Origin: an uncultured Phycisphaerae bacterium
Lineage (GTDB): Bacteria; Planctomycetota; Phycisphaerae; UBA1845; Fen-1342
DNA: 58,378 nt
Assembly: GCA_937928595.1 (NCBI GenBank)
Contig: CALGJV010000029.1
Location: forward strand, 1-58,378
Direction of reading: 5' to 3'
Shown: positions 35,250-42,341 of the stretch, one piece after another
How positions within the stretch are numbered: the stretch's first letter is position 1
Layout of the letters: the number at the start of each line of letters is the position of its first letter
The notes under the pieces: generated by a model
Database searches by the model: none
What the model was told of the DNA's origin: nothing
What the model saw: only the letters and a program-made list of their open reading frames with translations
Made by a program: the position numbers and the translations under genes

Positions 35250-35269
35250 CCGCGCCGCGACCGGCAGCG

Positions 35270-36031
35270 CTACTCCGCGACCCGCACGGACACGCCCAAC
35301 GCGACCAGTTGCGCCCGCGCGTCCGCCGTGATCCCGGCGTCGGTCAGCAACGCGTGGACTTCGTGCAGCCGCGCGAGCGGCACGACCGAGCGCACGCCGA
35401 ACTTGCTGCTGTCCACGAGCAGGTAGCGCTCGGCCGCCAGGTCCAGCATCCGGCGCTTGACCCGGGCCTGCGCATCGTCGACCTCGCTGAGCCCGCGCTC
35501 GAAGTCGACGCCTTTGCTGGACAAGAAGACTTTCTGGATGTTGAGCCGGTCCAACGCGTGCTCGGCCAGCGACCCGACCCACGAGCCGGACGGACGGTCC
35601 AGCGTGCCGCCGGTCGCGATGACGCGGATGTGCGTGCGGGCCGCCAGCCGAACCGTCGCCGGCAGCGAGTTCGTCACCACCGTCAGCGGCAAGTCCGGCA
35701 GCGCCAGCGCCAGCTCATGCACCGTCGAGCTCGCGTCGAGCGCGATTACGTCGCCGGGGGCCACCAGCCCCACGGCCAACCGGGCGATCGCCACCTTCGC
35801 CTCGTGATTGGCCGACTGCCGGGCTTCGAACGACAGGTCGCGGCTGGCCTCCGGCACGAGCACCGCCCCGCCGTGGGTCCGCAGCAGTCGGCCCGCCCGC
35901 GCCAGCTTGTCGAGGTCGCGCCGGATCGTCTCCTCGGTCACGCGAAGATCCCTTGCCAGCACGGCGACCCGAGCCCCGCCGGAATCTGTAAGTCTTTTTA
36001 GAATCTCAGTTTGACGCTGGTGTGCGAGCAC
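35270..36031 (-). CDS. DeoR-family transcriptional regulator of the BMC locus
   Basis: The 253-residue protein has the DeoR N-terminal helix-turn-helix (HQRQTEILKRLTDSGGARVA, VTEETIRRDLDKLARAG, THGGAV) and a sugar-phosphate-sensing DeoR C-terminal domain (LDASSTVHELA, VVTNS, GGTLDR, SSKGVDFERGLSEVD, VDSSKFG). The family usually represses and is released by a phosphosugar. GTG at 36,031 has a GGGAG site and gives the family N terminus. Divergent from the BMC operon, so it is the likely local regulator. Confidence 0.93.
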   Translation of the reverse strand: MLAHQRQTEILKRLTDSGGARVAVLARDLRVTEETIRRDLDKLARAGRLLRTHGGAVLVPEASRDLSFEARQSANHEAKVAIARLAVGLVAPGDVIALDASSTVHELALALPDLPLTVVTNSLPATVRLAARTHIRVIATGGTLDRPSGSWVGSLAEHALDRLNIQKVFLSSKGVDFERGLSEVDDAQARVKRRMLDLAAERYLLVDSSKFGVRSVVPLARLHEVHALLTDAGITADARAQLVALGVSVRVAE

Positions 36032-36125
36032 GACGTGCTCCCGGCACCGGGCCGCGTTCCGACGGTCGTTGCAGGGACCGCTTCGACCGAACGCCGACTC
36101 AACCTGTGAGTTTCTGCGATCCGAT

Positions 36126-36171
36126 GCTTGACTATGTTGGATTATGTTTGTATTTCTGTGAACCGTCAAGC
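36126..36171 (+). promoter_or_regulatory. BMC operon promoter with inverted and direct repeats
   Basis: TTGACT (36,128-36,133) and TATTTC (36,151-36,156) are 17 bp apart in an AT-rich island. A perfect 7-bp inverted repeat, GCTTGAC (36,126-36,132) and GTCAAGC (36,165-36,171), brackets the promoter from -35 to about +1. TATGTT is repeated 10 bp apart (36,133 and 36,143). These are candidate operators for the divergent DeoR protein. Confidence 0.6.
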
Positions 36172-36201
36172 GCCGTTTCAGGCCCCCTGGAGCGCATCCG
36201 C

Positions 36202-36903
36202 GTGACGCGAATCGCCAGCCCGCCGGCCGTCGACCACGACCGCATCGCGCGGATCGTCGCGGAGGTGCTGCGCGAGCGGCTGGATCGGCCGGCCCAGCGG
36301 GGGCCGCGGTCGCCGCTGGTGGTCAACATTTCGGTCCGCCACATGCACATCACGCCGCAGCACCTGGAGATCCTGTTCGGTGCCGGGGCGACGCTGACGC
36401 CGTTGCGTCCGCTGTACCAGGAGGGTCAGTTCGCTGCGGAACAGACGGTGGACCTGGTCGGGCCGAAGCGGCGGATGCTTCAGAACGTGCGGATCCTCGG
36501 GCCGACGCGCCCGCAGTCGCAGATCGAACTGGCCTTCTCCGACGCGATCCTGCTCGGGATCGACGTGCCGGTCCGGATGAGCGGGAACGTCGACGGGACG
36601 CCGGGCTGCATCGTGATGGGTCCGAAGGGGCACATTGTGCTGGACCGGGGCGTGATCCGGGCCCAGCGGCACGTGCATCTTTCGACCGCGGACGCGGAGT
36701 ACTTTGGCGTGCGGACGGGCGACGCGCTCGACCTGGTGGTCGAACATCCGACCTGCGGCGTGACGTTCGGCGGCGTGATCGCGCGCGTCGACCCGCGGTT
36801 CAAGCTGGAGGTGCATCTCGATTCGGACGAGGGCAACGCCTGCGACCTGCCGGGCGCGACGGGCGTGCGGCTGGTGCGCGCGGGCGGACCGCGCGCCGGC
36901 TGA
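36202..36903 (+). CDS. pduL: PduL-type phosphotransacylase
   Basis: The 233-residue protein has an N-terminal amphipathic helix typical of an encapsulation peptide (DHDRIARIVAEVLRERL). Two PduL domains follow, with metal-binding His47/His49 (VRHMHIT), Glu80, His157/His159 (RHVHLST) and His205 (LEVHLDSDEGNA). It converts acyl-CoA and phosphate to acyl-phosphate and CoA inside the BMC, recycling CoA. GTG 36,202 has a CTGGAGC site. The ATG at 36,124 lies upstream of the predicted transcription start, so it is unlikely. Confidence 0.93.
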   Translation: MTRIASPPAVDHDRIARIVAEVLRERLDRPAQRGPRSPLVVNISVRHMHITPQHLEILFGAGATLTPLRPLYQEGQFAAEQTVDLVGPKRRMLQNVRILGPTRPQSQIELAFSDAILLGIDVPVRMSGNVDGTPGCIVMGPKGHIVLDRGVIRAQRHVHLSTADAEYFGVRTGDALDLVVEHPTCGVTFGGVIARVDPRFKLEVHLDSDEGNACDLPGATGVRLVRAGGPRAG

Positions 36904-36976
36904 GGCTTGGGCGTCGGCCGTTCCGGACGGAGCGCCCGCAGCGGCAGAGGAATGAACGGGGGCGCGGAGACGAACG

Positions 36977-37270
36977 ATGGCAGCGATGGCAGCACTGGGC
37001 ATGATCGAGACGCGCGGGCTGGTCGCGCTCTTCGAGGCGACCGACGCCGCGCTCAAGGCCGCGAGCGTCGAAATGCTCGGATGGAAGAAGGTCGGGCGCG
37101 GTCTCGTCACGGCGTTCCTCGCCGGCGAGGTGGCCGCGGTGAAGTCGGCCGTGGCGGCCGGCGAGTCGGCCGGCGCCAAGGTCGGCGAGGTCGTGGCGAC
37201 GCACATCATCCCGCGGCCGCACGATGAGCTGAGCGGTCTGCTTCCGGCGAAGGCGAAGAAGGCGAAGTAG
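36977..37270 (+). CDS. BMC-H shell protein 1
   Basis: A 97-residue single BMC-domain protein (ALGMIETRGLVALFEATDAA, then GLVTAFLAGEVAAVKSAVAAG and the VVATHIIPRPH end). Six copies form a hexameric shell tile. A Lys/Ala-rich tail (PAKAKKAK) extends past the domain. It is the first of three BMC-H paralogues in the operon and closest to the one at 38,871. Confidence 0.96.
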   Translation: MAAMAALGMIETRGLVALFEATDAALKAASVEMLGWKKVGRGLVTAFLAGEVAAVKSAVAAGESAGAKVGEVVATHIIPRPHDELSGLLPAKAKKAK

Positions 37271-37306
37271 GCCGGCGGGCCGCATCCCCGGCCAGGAGCA
37301 AGAGTC

Positions 37307-37570
37307 ATGGAAGCGCTCGGATTTGTGGAGACGATCGGCACGAACCCGTCGGTCAAGGCCGCGGACGCGATGTGCAAGGCCGCCGGTGTGACGGTCGCGA
37401 AGATGATCGAGATCGGCGGCGGGTACGTCACGATCGTGATCAAGGGCGACGTCGGCAGCGTGAAGGCCGCGGTGGACGCCGGGGCCGAGGCGGCCGCGGC
37501 GGCGGGCGAGCTGGTCAGCGCGCACGTAATTCCGCAGCCGCACGAGGGGCTGCTGGAAGCGTTCGCGTGA
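37307..37570 (+). CDS. BMC-H shell protein 2
   Basis: An 87-residue BMC-H protein (MEALGFVETIGTNPSVKAAD, GGGYVTIVIKGDVGSVKAA, AHVIPQPHEGLLEAF). It is the more divergent BMC-H: the pore-region GGG and lack of a charged tail separate it from shell proteins 1 and 3. CCAGGAGC precedes the ATG. Confidence 0.96.
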   Translation: MEALGFVETIGTNPSVKAADAMCKAAGVTVAKMIEIGGGYVTIVIKGDVGSVKAAVDAGAEAAAAAGELVSAHVIPQPHEGLLEAFA

Positions 37571-37639
37571 CGCGGCCCCGGCCCGCGGCGGGCCCGCTCC
37601 GGTGCGGCCGCGGGAACCCGACGAACAGGTAGGCACACG

Positions 37640-38824
37640 GTGAACGTCCTCGTCGTCAACATCGGCAGCACGTCGTTCAAGTTCCGCCTGCTGGACATGG
37701 CGGACGAGCGGCTGCTCGCGCGCGGCGGCGTCGAGGGCGTGGGCAAGCCGGCCGCCCAGGTCACGCTGCAAGCCGGCAGCGCCCCGGCGGCGACCGCGGC
37801 GCGCCCCATCGCCTCGCAGGCCGCGGCGGTGGAATGGTGTCTGGCGGAGCTGGCGGCGCGGGGCCTGCAGTTCGACGCGGTCGGTTTCAAGGCGGTGCAC
37901 GGCGGCGACCTGCCGGAGGCCGTCCGCGTCACGCCCGACGTGCTGGCGGTCATGGACGAGTTCGCGGACGCCGCCCCCGCGCACAACCCCGCGTACGTGG
38001 CCGCGATGCGGGCGTTCGAGCAGCAGCGGCCGGAGCTGCCGCGGGTGGCGGTGTTCGAAACGGGCTTCCACCGGACGGTCCCCGCGGCGCGGGCCTGGTA
38101 CGCGGTGCCGCGCGAATGGGCCGCGCGGTACGGCGTGCGGCGGTACGGTTTTCACGGCGCGTCGCACCGCTACATCGCGACGCGCGTCGCGGAGCGCTTC
38201 GGCCGGTACGACCTGCGGATCATCTCGTGCCACCTGGGCGGCAGCAGCTCGCTGTGCGCGATCCGCGGGCAGGAGAGCATGGCGAACAGCCTGGGCATGA
38301 CGCCGCAGGCGGGACTGCCGCAGAACAACCGCGTGGGCGACTTCGACCCCTACGCGCTGCTCGTGCTGAAGCGCCGCACGGGTCGCGACCTGGAGACGCT
38401 GCTGGCCCAGGCGGCCCGCGAGGGGGGCCTGCTCGGCCTGTCCGGCGTCAGCAACGAAATGCCGGAAATCCTCGCGGCCGCGGCCCGCGGCGACGGGCGG
38501 GCGGCGCTGGCCGTCGACGTGTTCGTGGAATCGGCCCGGCACTACCTCGGCGCGTACGTGGTGGCGCTGGGCGGGCTCGACGTACTGGTGTTCACAGGCG
38601 GAATCGGCGAGCGGTCGGCGGAAATCCGGCGGCGGGTGTGCGCGAATCTGGAGTTTCTGGGGATCCGGCTGGATGCGGCCCGCAACGAGGCCGCCCGCGG
38701 CGAGGCGACCGTGTCGCCCGACGGGGCCCCGGTGACGGTGCTGGTGCTGCCGACGAACGAGGAACTGGTGGTCGCGCGTCAGACGGTAGCCGTACTGGCG
38801 GCCGCGGCGCCGCGACGTAACTGA
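37640..38824 (+). CDS. Acetate-kinase-like acyl kinase of the BMC locus
   Basis: The 394-residue ASKHA-fold protein matches acetate kinase along its length: Asn7 in VNIGSTSFKF, AVHGGD, FETGFH, GFHGASHRY with His172, CHLGG, NRVGDFD with Arg231, GGIGERS and the C-terminal PTNEELVVAR. Compared by eye with Methanosarcina acetate kinase, catalytic Arg91 is Lys84 here, Asp148 is Glu140 and Asn211 is Gly201, while the His, Arg241 and Glu384 equivalents are kept. It should make ATP from the acyl-phosphate delivered by PduL, perhaps with a substrate other than acetyl-phosphate. GTG start at 37,640. Confidence 0.88.
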   Translation: MNVLVVNIGSTSFKFRLLDMADERLLARGGVEGVGKPAAQVTLQAGSAPAATAARPIASQAAAVEWCLAELAARGLQFDAVGFKAVHGGDLPEAVRVTPDVLAVMDEFADAAPAHNPAYVAAMRAFEQQRPELPRVAVFETGFHRTVPAARAWYAVPREWAARYGVRRYGFHGASHRYIATRVAERFGRYDLRIISCHLGGSSSLCAIRGQESMANSLGMTPQAGLPQNNRVGDFDPYALLVLKRRTGRDLETLLAQAAREGGLLGLSGVSNEMPEILAAAARGDGRAALAVDVFVESARHYLGAYVVALGGLDVLVFTGGIGERSAEIRRRVCANLEFLGIRLDAARNEAARGEATVSPDGAPVTVLVLPTNEELVVARQTVAVLAAAAPRRN

Positions 38825-38870
38825 ACGGATGCGCCGGGCGCCCGGCGGGCCGCCCGGCCAGGAGTCGGTC

Positions 38871-39149
38871 ATGGCGAAGATGGCTCTGGGACTGATCGAG
38901 ACGCGCGGCATGGTGCCGATCGTGGAGGCGACGGATGTCGCGCTGAAGGCGGCGAACGTCTCGCTGGCCGGCGTGCGGACGGCCGGCTCCGGGCTGGTGA
39001 GCGTGGCGCTGGCGGGCGACGTGGCGGCCGTGCGGGCGGCGACGGAGGCCGGCGCGGCGGCGGCGGCGCGGCTCGGCGAGGTCGTGTCGGTGGAAGTGCT
39101 GTCGCGGCCGCATGACGAGCTGGACAAGCTGATCCCGGCGAAGGGCTAG
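38871..39149 (+). CDS. BMC-H shell protein 3
   Basis: A 92-residue BMC-H protein (ALGLIETRGMVPIVEATDVA, SGLVSVALAGDVAAVRAA, VEVLSRPHDELDKLIP). It is a paralogue of shell protein 1 with the same PHDEL..LIPAK end. CCAGGAG precedes the ATG by 7 bases. Confidence 0.96.
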   Translation: MAKMALGLIETRGMVPIVEATDVALKAANVSLAGVRTAGSGLVSVALAGDVAAVRAATEAGAAAAARLGEVVSVEVLSRPHDELDKLIPAKG

Positions 39150-39174
39150 GCGCGGGCGGGACAGGAGCGCCGCC

Positions 39175-39504
39175 ATGTTCATCGGCAAAGTCACCGGGCA
39201 CGTGGTGACCACGCAGAAAGAGGCCGCGATGGCCGAAGCCCGGCTGCTCGTGGTCGAGGCCTACAGCGCATCGGGGCCGGCGGCGGCGGGTCTCAAGGCG
39301 ACGGGCCGCGTGCTCGTGGCCGTGGACTCGCTGGGGGCGGGCATCGGCGAGTACGTGCTCGTGACGCAGGGCAGTTCGGCGCGGCTGACGGAGCGCACGA
39401 AGACGATGCCCGTCGATGCGGTCGTAATCGGCATCGTGGACACGGTGCGCATGCAGGATCGCGTGCTGAAGCGTGCGGACGGGACGTTGGAGAAAGGCGA
39501 GTAG
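39175..39504 (+). CDS. BMC-P pentameric vertex protein 1 (EutN/CcmL family)
   Basis: A 109-residue EutN/CcmL-type protein: MFIGKVTGHVVTTQK at the start, LVAVDSLGAGIGEYVLVTQG in the middle and AVVIGIVDTV near the end. Five copies cap shell vertices. It is the most canonical of the three BMC-P proteins here. Confidence 0.95.
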   Translation: MFIGKVTGHVVTTQKEAAMAEARLLVVEAYSASGPAAAGLKATGRVLVAVDSLGAGIGEYVLVTQGSSARLTERTKTMPVDAVVIGIVDTVRMQDRVLKRADGTLEKGE

Positions 39505-39543
39505 GCCTGGGCGGCGCGCGGCACGGGGCGTGAGGATGCGGCG

Positions 39544-41007
39544 ATGCAGTCCGGAACCACGATCAACGAAACGCTGATCCGCGATGTTGTGAACGAAGTG
39601 CTGGCGCGGCTCGGGCACGTCGCGGGCGGCGACGGTGCCGCGGCGTCGGCGCCGCGCCCGCCGGCCCGGGCGGCGGCGACCGGCAGCGGCGGCGGCGTGT
39701 TCGCCGGCGTGGACGAGGCGGTCGCGGCCGCGACCGAGGCACAGCGGCGGCTGGCGGCGGCGTCGCTGGAGGTGCGGGCGGCGGCGGTCGAGGCGATCCG
39801 CACGGTGATGCGGCGCGACCAGCAGGAGCTGGCGCGGATCGAGTTCGAGGAGACGCGGATCGGCAAGCTGGCGCACAAGGTGGAGAAGCTCGAGGTGGCG
39901 GCGGGCGTGCCGGGGCTGGAGATGCTCCGCACGGAAGCGACCAGCGGCGACCACGGGCTGACGGTGACGGAGTACGCGCCGTGGGGGGTGATCGGCGTCG
40001 TGACGCCGGTGACGCACAGCATCCCGACGCTGGGCTGCAACGCGATCATGATGATCGCGGCGGGCAACGCGTTGGTCTGCAACCCGCATCCGGGCGGGGC
40101 GAAGTGCGCGGCGGAGGCGACCCGGCGCTGGAACCGCCTGATCCACGCCCAGACCGGCATCGACAACCTCGTGTGCACGATCCTGCCGCCGACGCTCGAG
40201 ACCGCGCAGCAGATCTTCAAACACCCGGGCATCGCGCTGCTGTGCGCGACGGGCGGGGCGGCGATGGCGAAGGCGGCCCTGGCGTCGGGCAAGCGGGCGA
40301 TCGTCGCGGGCCCCGGCAACCCGCCGGTGGTCGTGGACGAAACCGCGAACCTCGAAAAGGCCGCGTCCGGCATCCTGGCGGGCGCAGGCTACGACAACAA
40401 CCTGCTGTGCATCGGCGAGAAAGAGGTCTTCGTCGTCGAGTCGGTGGCCGAGGGGCTGCTGGCGGCGATGAGCCGCAAGGGCGGCTTCCGGCTGACGCCG
40501 GCCCAGATGGCGCAGATCGCGCAGGCGACGATCGTGCGGGACCCGCAGAGCGGGCACTACGTGCCGAAGCGCGAGTACGTCGGCCAGGATCCGCAGGTGC
40601 TCGGGCGCCTGCTGGGCCTGGAGGTGCCGCCGCACGTCAAGTGCCTGTACGGCGAGACGGACGAGAGCAACCCGCTGGTGCCGTGCGAGCAGATGATGCC
40701 GGTGCTGCCGGTGGTGCGCTGTCGCGACGTGGACGAGGCGATCGCGAAGGCGGTGCAGTACGAGCACGGGTTCCGGCACACGGCGATCATGTGGTCGCGC
40801 AACGTCGAGAACCTGACGAAGATGGGCCGGGCGTGCGGCACGACGCTCTACGTGAAGAACGGCCCGTGCGTCGCCGGGCTCGGCATCGGCGGCCAGGGCT
40901 ACGGCTCGTTCAGCATCGCGACGCCCACCGGCGAGGGCGTGACCAGCCCGCTCACGTTCACGCGCTACCGGCGTTGCACGATGGTGGACAGCCTGCGGAT
41001 CTTCTGA
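39544..41007 (+). CDS. CoA-acylating aldehyde dehydrogenase (PduP/EutE type)
   Basis: The 487-residue protein begins with an amphipathic encapsulation-type helix (INETLIRDVVNEVLARLG) and a ~25-residue Ala/Pro linker, then the aldehyde dehydrogenase fold with WGVIGVVTPVTHSIPT and catalytic Cys289 (YDNNLLCIGEKE). It oxidises an aldehyde to acyl-CoA with NAD+, the signature enzyme of metabolosomes. In the Planctopirus limnophila system the substrate is lactaldehyde; here it is not fixed by the sequence. Confidence 0.95.
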   Translation: MQSGTTINETLIRDVVNEVLARLGHVAGGDGAAASAPRPPARAAATGSGGGVFAGVDEAVAAATEAQRRLAAASLEVRAAAVEAIRTVMRRDQQELARIEFEETRIGKLAHKVEKLEVAAGVPGLEMLRTEATSGDHGLTVTEYAPWGVIGVVTPVTHSIPTLGCNAIMMIAAGNALVCNPHPGGAKCAAEATRRWNRLIHAQTGIDNLVCTILPPTLETAQQIFKHPGIALLCATGGAAMAKAALASGKRAIVAGPGNPPVVVDETANLEKAASGILAGAGYDNNLLCIGEKEVFVVESVAEGLLAAMSRKGGFRLTPAQMAQIAQATIVRDPQSGHYVPKREYVGQDPQVLGRLLGLEVPPHVKCLYGETDESNPLVPCEQMMPVLPVVRCRDVDEAIAKAVQYEHGFRHTAIMWSRNVENLTKMGRACGTTLYVKNGPCVAGLGIGGQGYGSFSIATPTGEGVTSPLTFTRYRRCTMVDSLRIF

Positions 41008-41047
41008 GGCGCGGCGGCGCGGCCCGCGCCGCGCGGCGAGGACGGCG

Positions 41048-41317
41048 ATGCTCCTGGGACGTGTGGTCGGACACGGCACGGCGACGGTCAAGCACCGCTC
41101 GCTGCACGGCGCGAAGCTGCTGCTCGTGCAGCCGCTGCGCTCGCTCACGACGGAGCCGGTGCTCGCGCTGGACCGGCTCGGCGCCGCGCCGGGCGACCGA
41201 GTGCTGATCAGCAGCGACGGGCTCGGCGCGCGGCAGCTCGTGGACGACCCGACCTCGCCGGCCCGCTGGCTCGTGATCGGCCTCGTGGACCCCGGACAGG
41301 ACGTGACGGTCGCATGA
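41048..41317 (+). CDS. BMC-P pentameric vertex protein 2
   Basis: An 89-residue EutN/CcmL-type protein (MLLGRVVGHGTATVKHRSL, APGDRVLISSDG, WLVIGLVDPGQDVTV). It overlaps the next gene's ATG by four bases (ATGA), coupling it to the RpiB-like protein. Confidence 0.93.
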   Translation: MLLGRVVGHGTATVKHRSLHGAKLLLVQPLRSLTTEPVLALDRLGAAPGDRVLISSDGLGARQLVDDPTSPARWLVIGLVDPGQDVTVA

Positions 41318-42006
41318 CGCGGACGCTGGTGACGGTCAGGACGCTCGTCGAGCAGGTGCGGACGCACGGGCGCATCGAGCTGCCCGCCGACGCGCTGATC
41401 ACCCCGGCGGCGCGGGACTGGCTGCGCGGCACGACGCTCCGCGTCGAGACCGCCCCCGCGCCGGCGGCGCCCGCCCCGACCGGCCCGGTCGTCTACTTCG
41501 TCGGCGACGCGCGCCGGCCGGACGTGCAGACGCTGCTGCCGGCGCTGGAGCGGAGCTACCCGCGGCTGCGCCTCCTGCCGTGCAACGGGCACCTGGCCGG
41601 GCTGCTTTCCGCCGTGCAGGCGGCGTGCGCGGGGTTGAGCGAGTGCACCCAACGGCGCGGCGTGGTGGTGGTCAGCGACGGGGCCCCGGTGTGCTGCGTG
41701 GCGAACCGGTTCGCCGGCGTCCGCGCGGCGATCCTCGCAACGCCGTCGGCGCTCTACGGGCTCATCCGCGAGCTGGGCGTGAACCTGCTGATCCTCGAGC
41801 GGACGCGCCTGTCGCTGGCCCAGATCCGCGCGGCCATCACCACCTTCGTGGCCGGCAAGCCCGACGTGGCCCCGGAAATCGCGGCCGCGCTCGCCGCCGC
41901 GGGCGGAATACCGGCCCCGGCCGCCGCCCCCAGCGCGGCGGCCGCGACGCCGGGCAACGGCGCGTGCCCGTGCAGCCGGGCGTGCGCGAGCGGAGGAACG
42001 CACTGA
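41314..42006 (+). CDS. RpiB-like protein with cysteine-rich tail
   Basis: In this 230-residue protein, residues about 58-185 resemble the ribose-5-phosphate isomerase B fold (RGVVVVSDGAP, ANRFAGVRAAILATPSALYG, LGVNLLILERTRLSL). The catalytic Cys of the isomerase CGTG motif is replaced by Ser121-Asp-Gly, and the usual N-terminal Asp-His pair is not evident. Before it is an LITPAARDWLRGTTLRV segment of the kind seen in several BMC-associated proteins. After it comes an Ala/Pro linker and the tail CPCSRAC (Cys218, 220, 224). Ordinary isomerase activity is unlikely; a structural, regulatory or metal-binding role in the BMC is possible. It overlaps both neighbouring BMC-P genes. Confidence 0.7.
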   Translation: MTRTLVTVRTLVEQVRTHGRIELPADALITPAARDWLRGTTLRVETAPAPAAPAPTGPVVYFVGDARRPDVQTLLPALERSYPRLRLLPCNGHLAGLLSAVQAACAGLSECTQRRGVVVVSDGAPVCCVANRFAGVRAAILATPSALYGLIRELGVNLLILERTRLSLAQIRAAITTFVAGKPDVAPEIAAALAAAGGIPAPAAAPSAAAATPGNGACPCSRACASGGTH

Positions 42007-42308
42007 TGCGCGTTGGCGAAGTCATCGGGACCGTGACGCTTTCGCAGGCCCTCCCGGAGCTCCCGGCGGGGCAGTGGCTGCTGGCCCGGCCGCTGCCGCT
42101 GGACACGCTGGTCGCGGGGGCCGCGTCGGCGGTCGAACCGGTGGTCGCGTTCGACGAGCTGCGCGCCGGGCTCGGGGCCCGCGTGGGCCTGTCGGAGGGA
42201 CGCGAGGCAGCGATGCCGTTTCATCCTCGGCCCGTACCGATCGACGTGTACTGCGCGGCGGTGCTTGACGCGGTGGTCGCGGAGCGGGCGGAAGCGGCCG
42301 GGGCGTGA
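42006..42308 (+). CDS. BMC-P pentameric vertex protein 3
   Basis: A 100-residue divergent EutN/CcmL-type protein (MRVGEVIGTVTLSQALPELP, GQWLLARPL, VAFDELRAGLGARVGLSEG) with a C-terminal helix instead of the usual IGIVD end. The ATG overlaps the previous stop by one base. Confidence 0.88.
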   Translation: MRVGEVIGTVTLSQALPELPAGQWLLARPLPLDTLVAGAASAVEPVVAFDELRAGLGARVGLSEGREAAMPFHPRPVPIDVYCAAVLDAVVAERAEAAGA

Positions 42309-42341
42309 CGGCCCGCGGCGGAGCGCGGTTCGAAAGCGAGC

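Noticed and set aside
36022-36201. Longer start for pduL at 36,022 or ATG 36,124
   Set aside because: Both lie upstream of, or inside, the predicted promoter, and add residues outside the family; GTG 36,202 has a ribosome site and gives the encapsulation helix at the N terminus.
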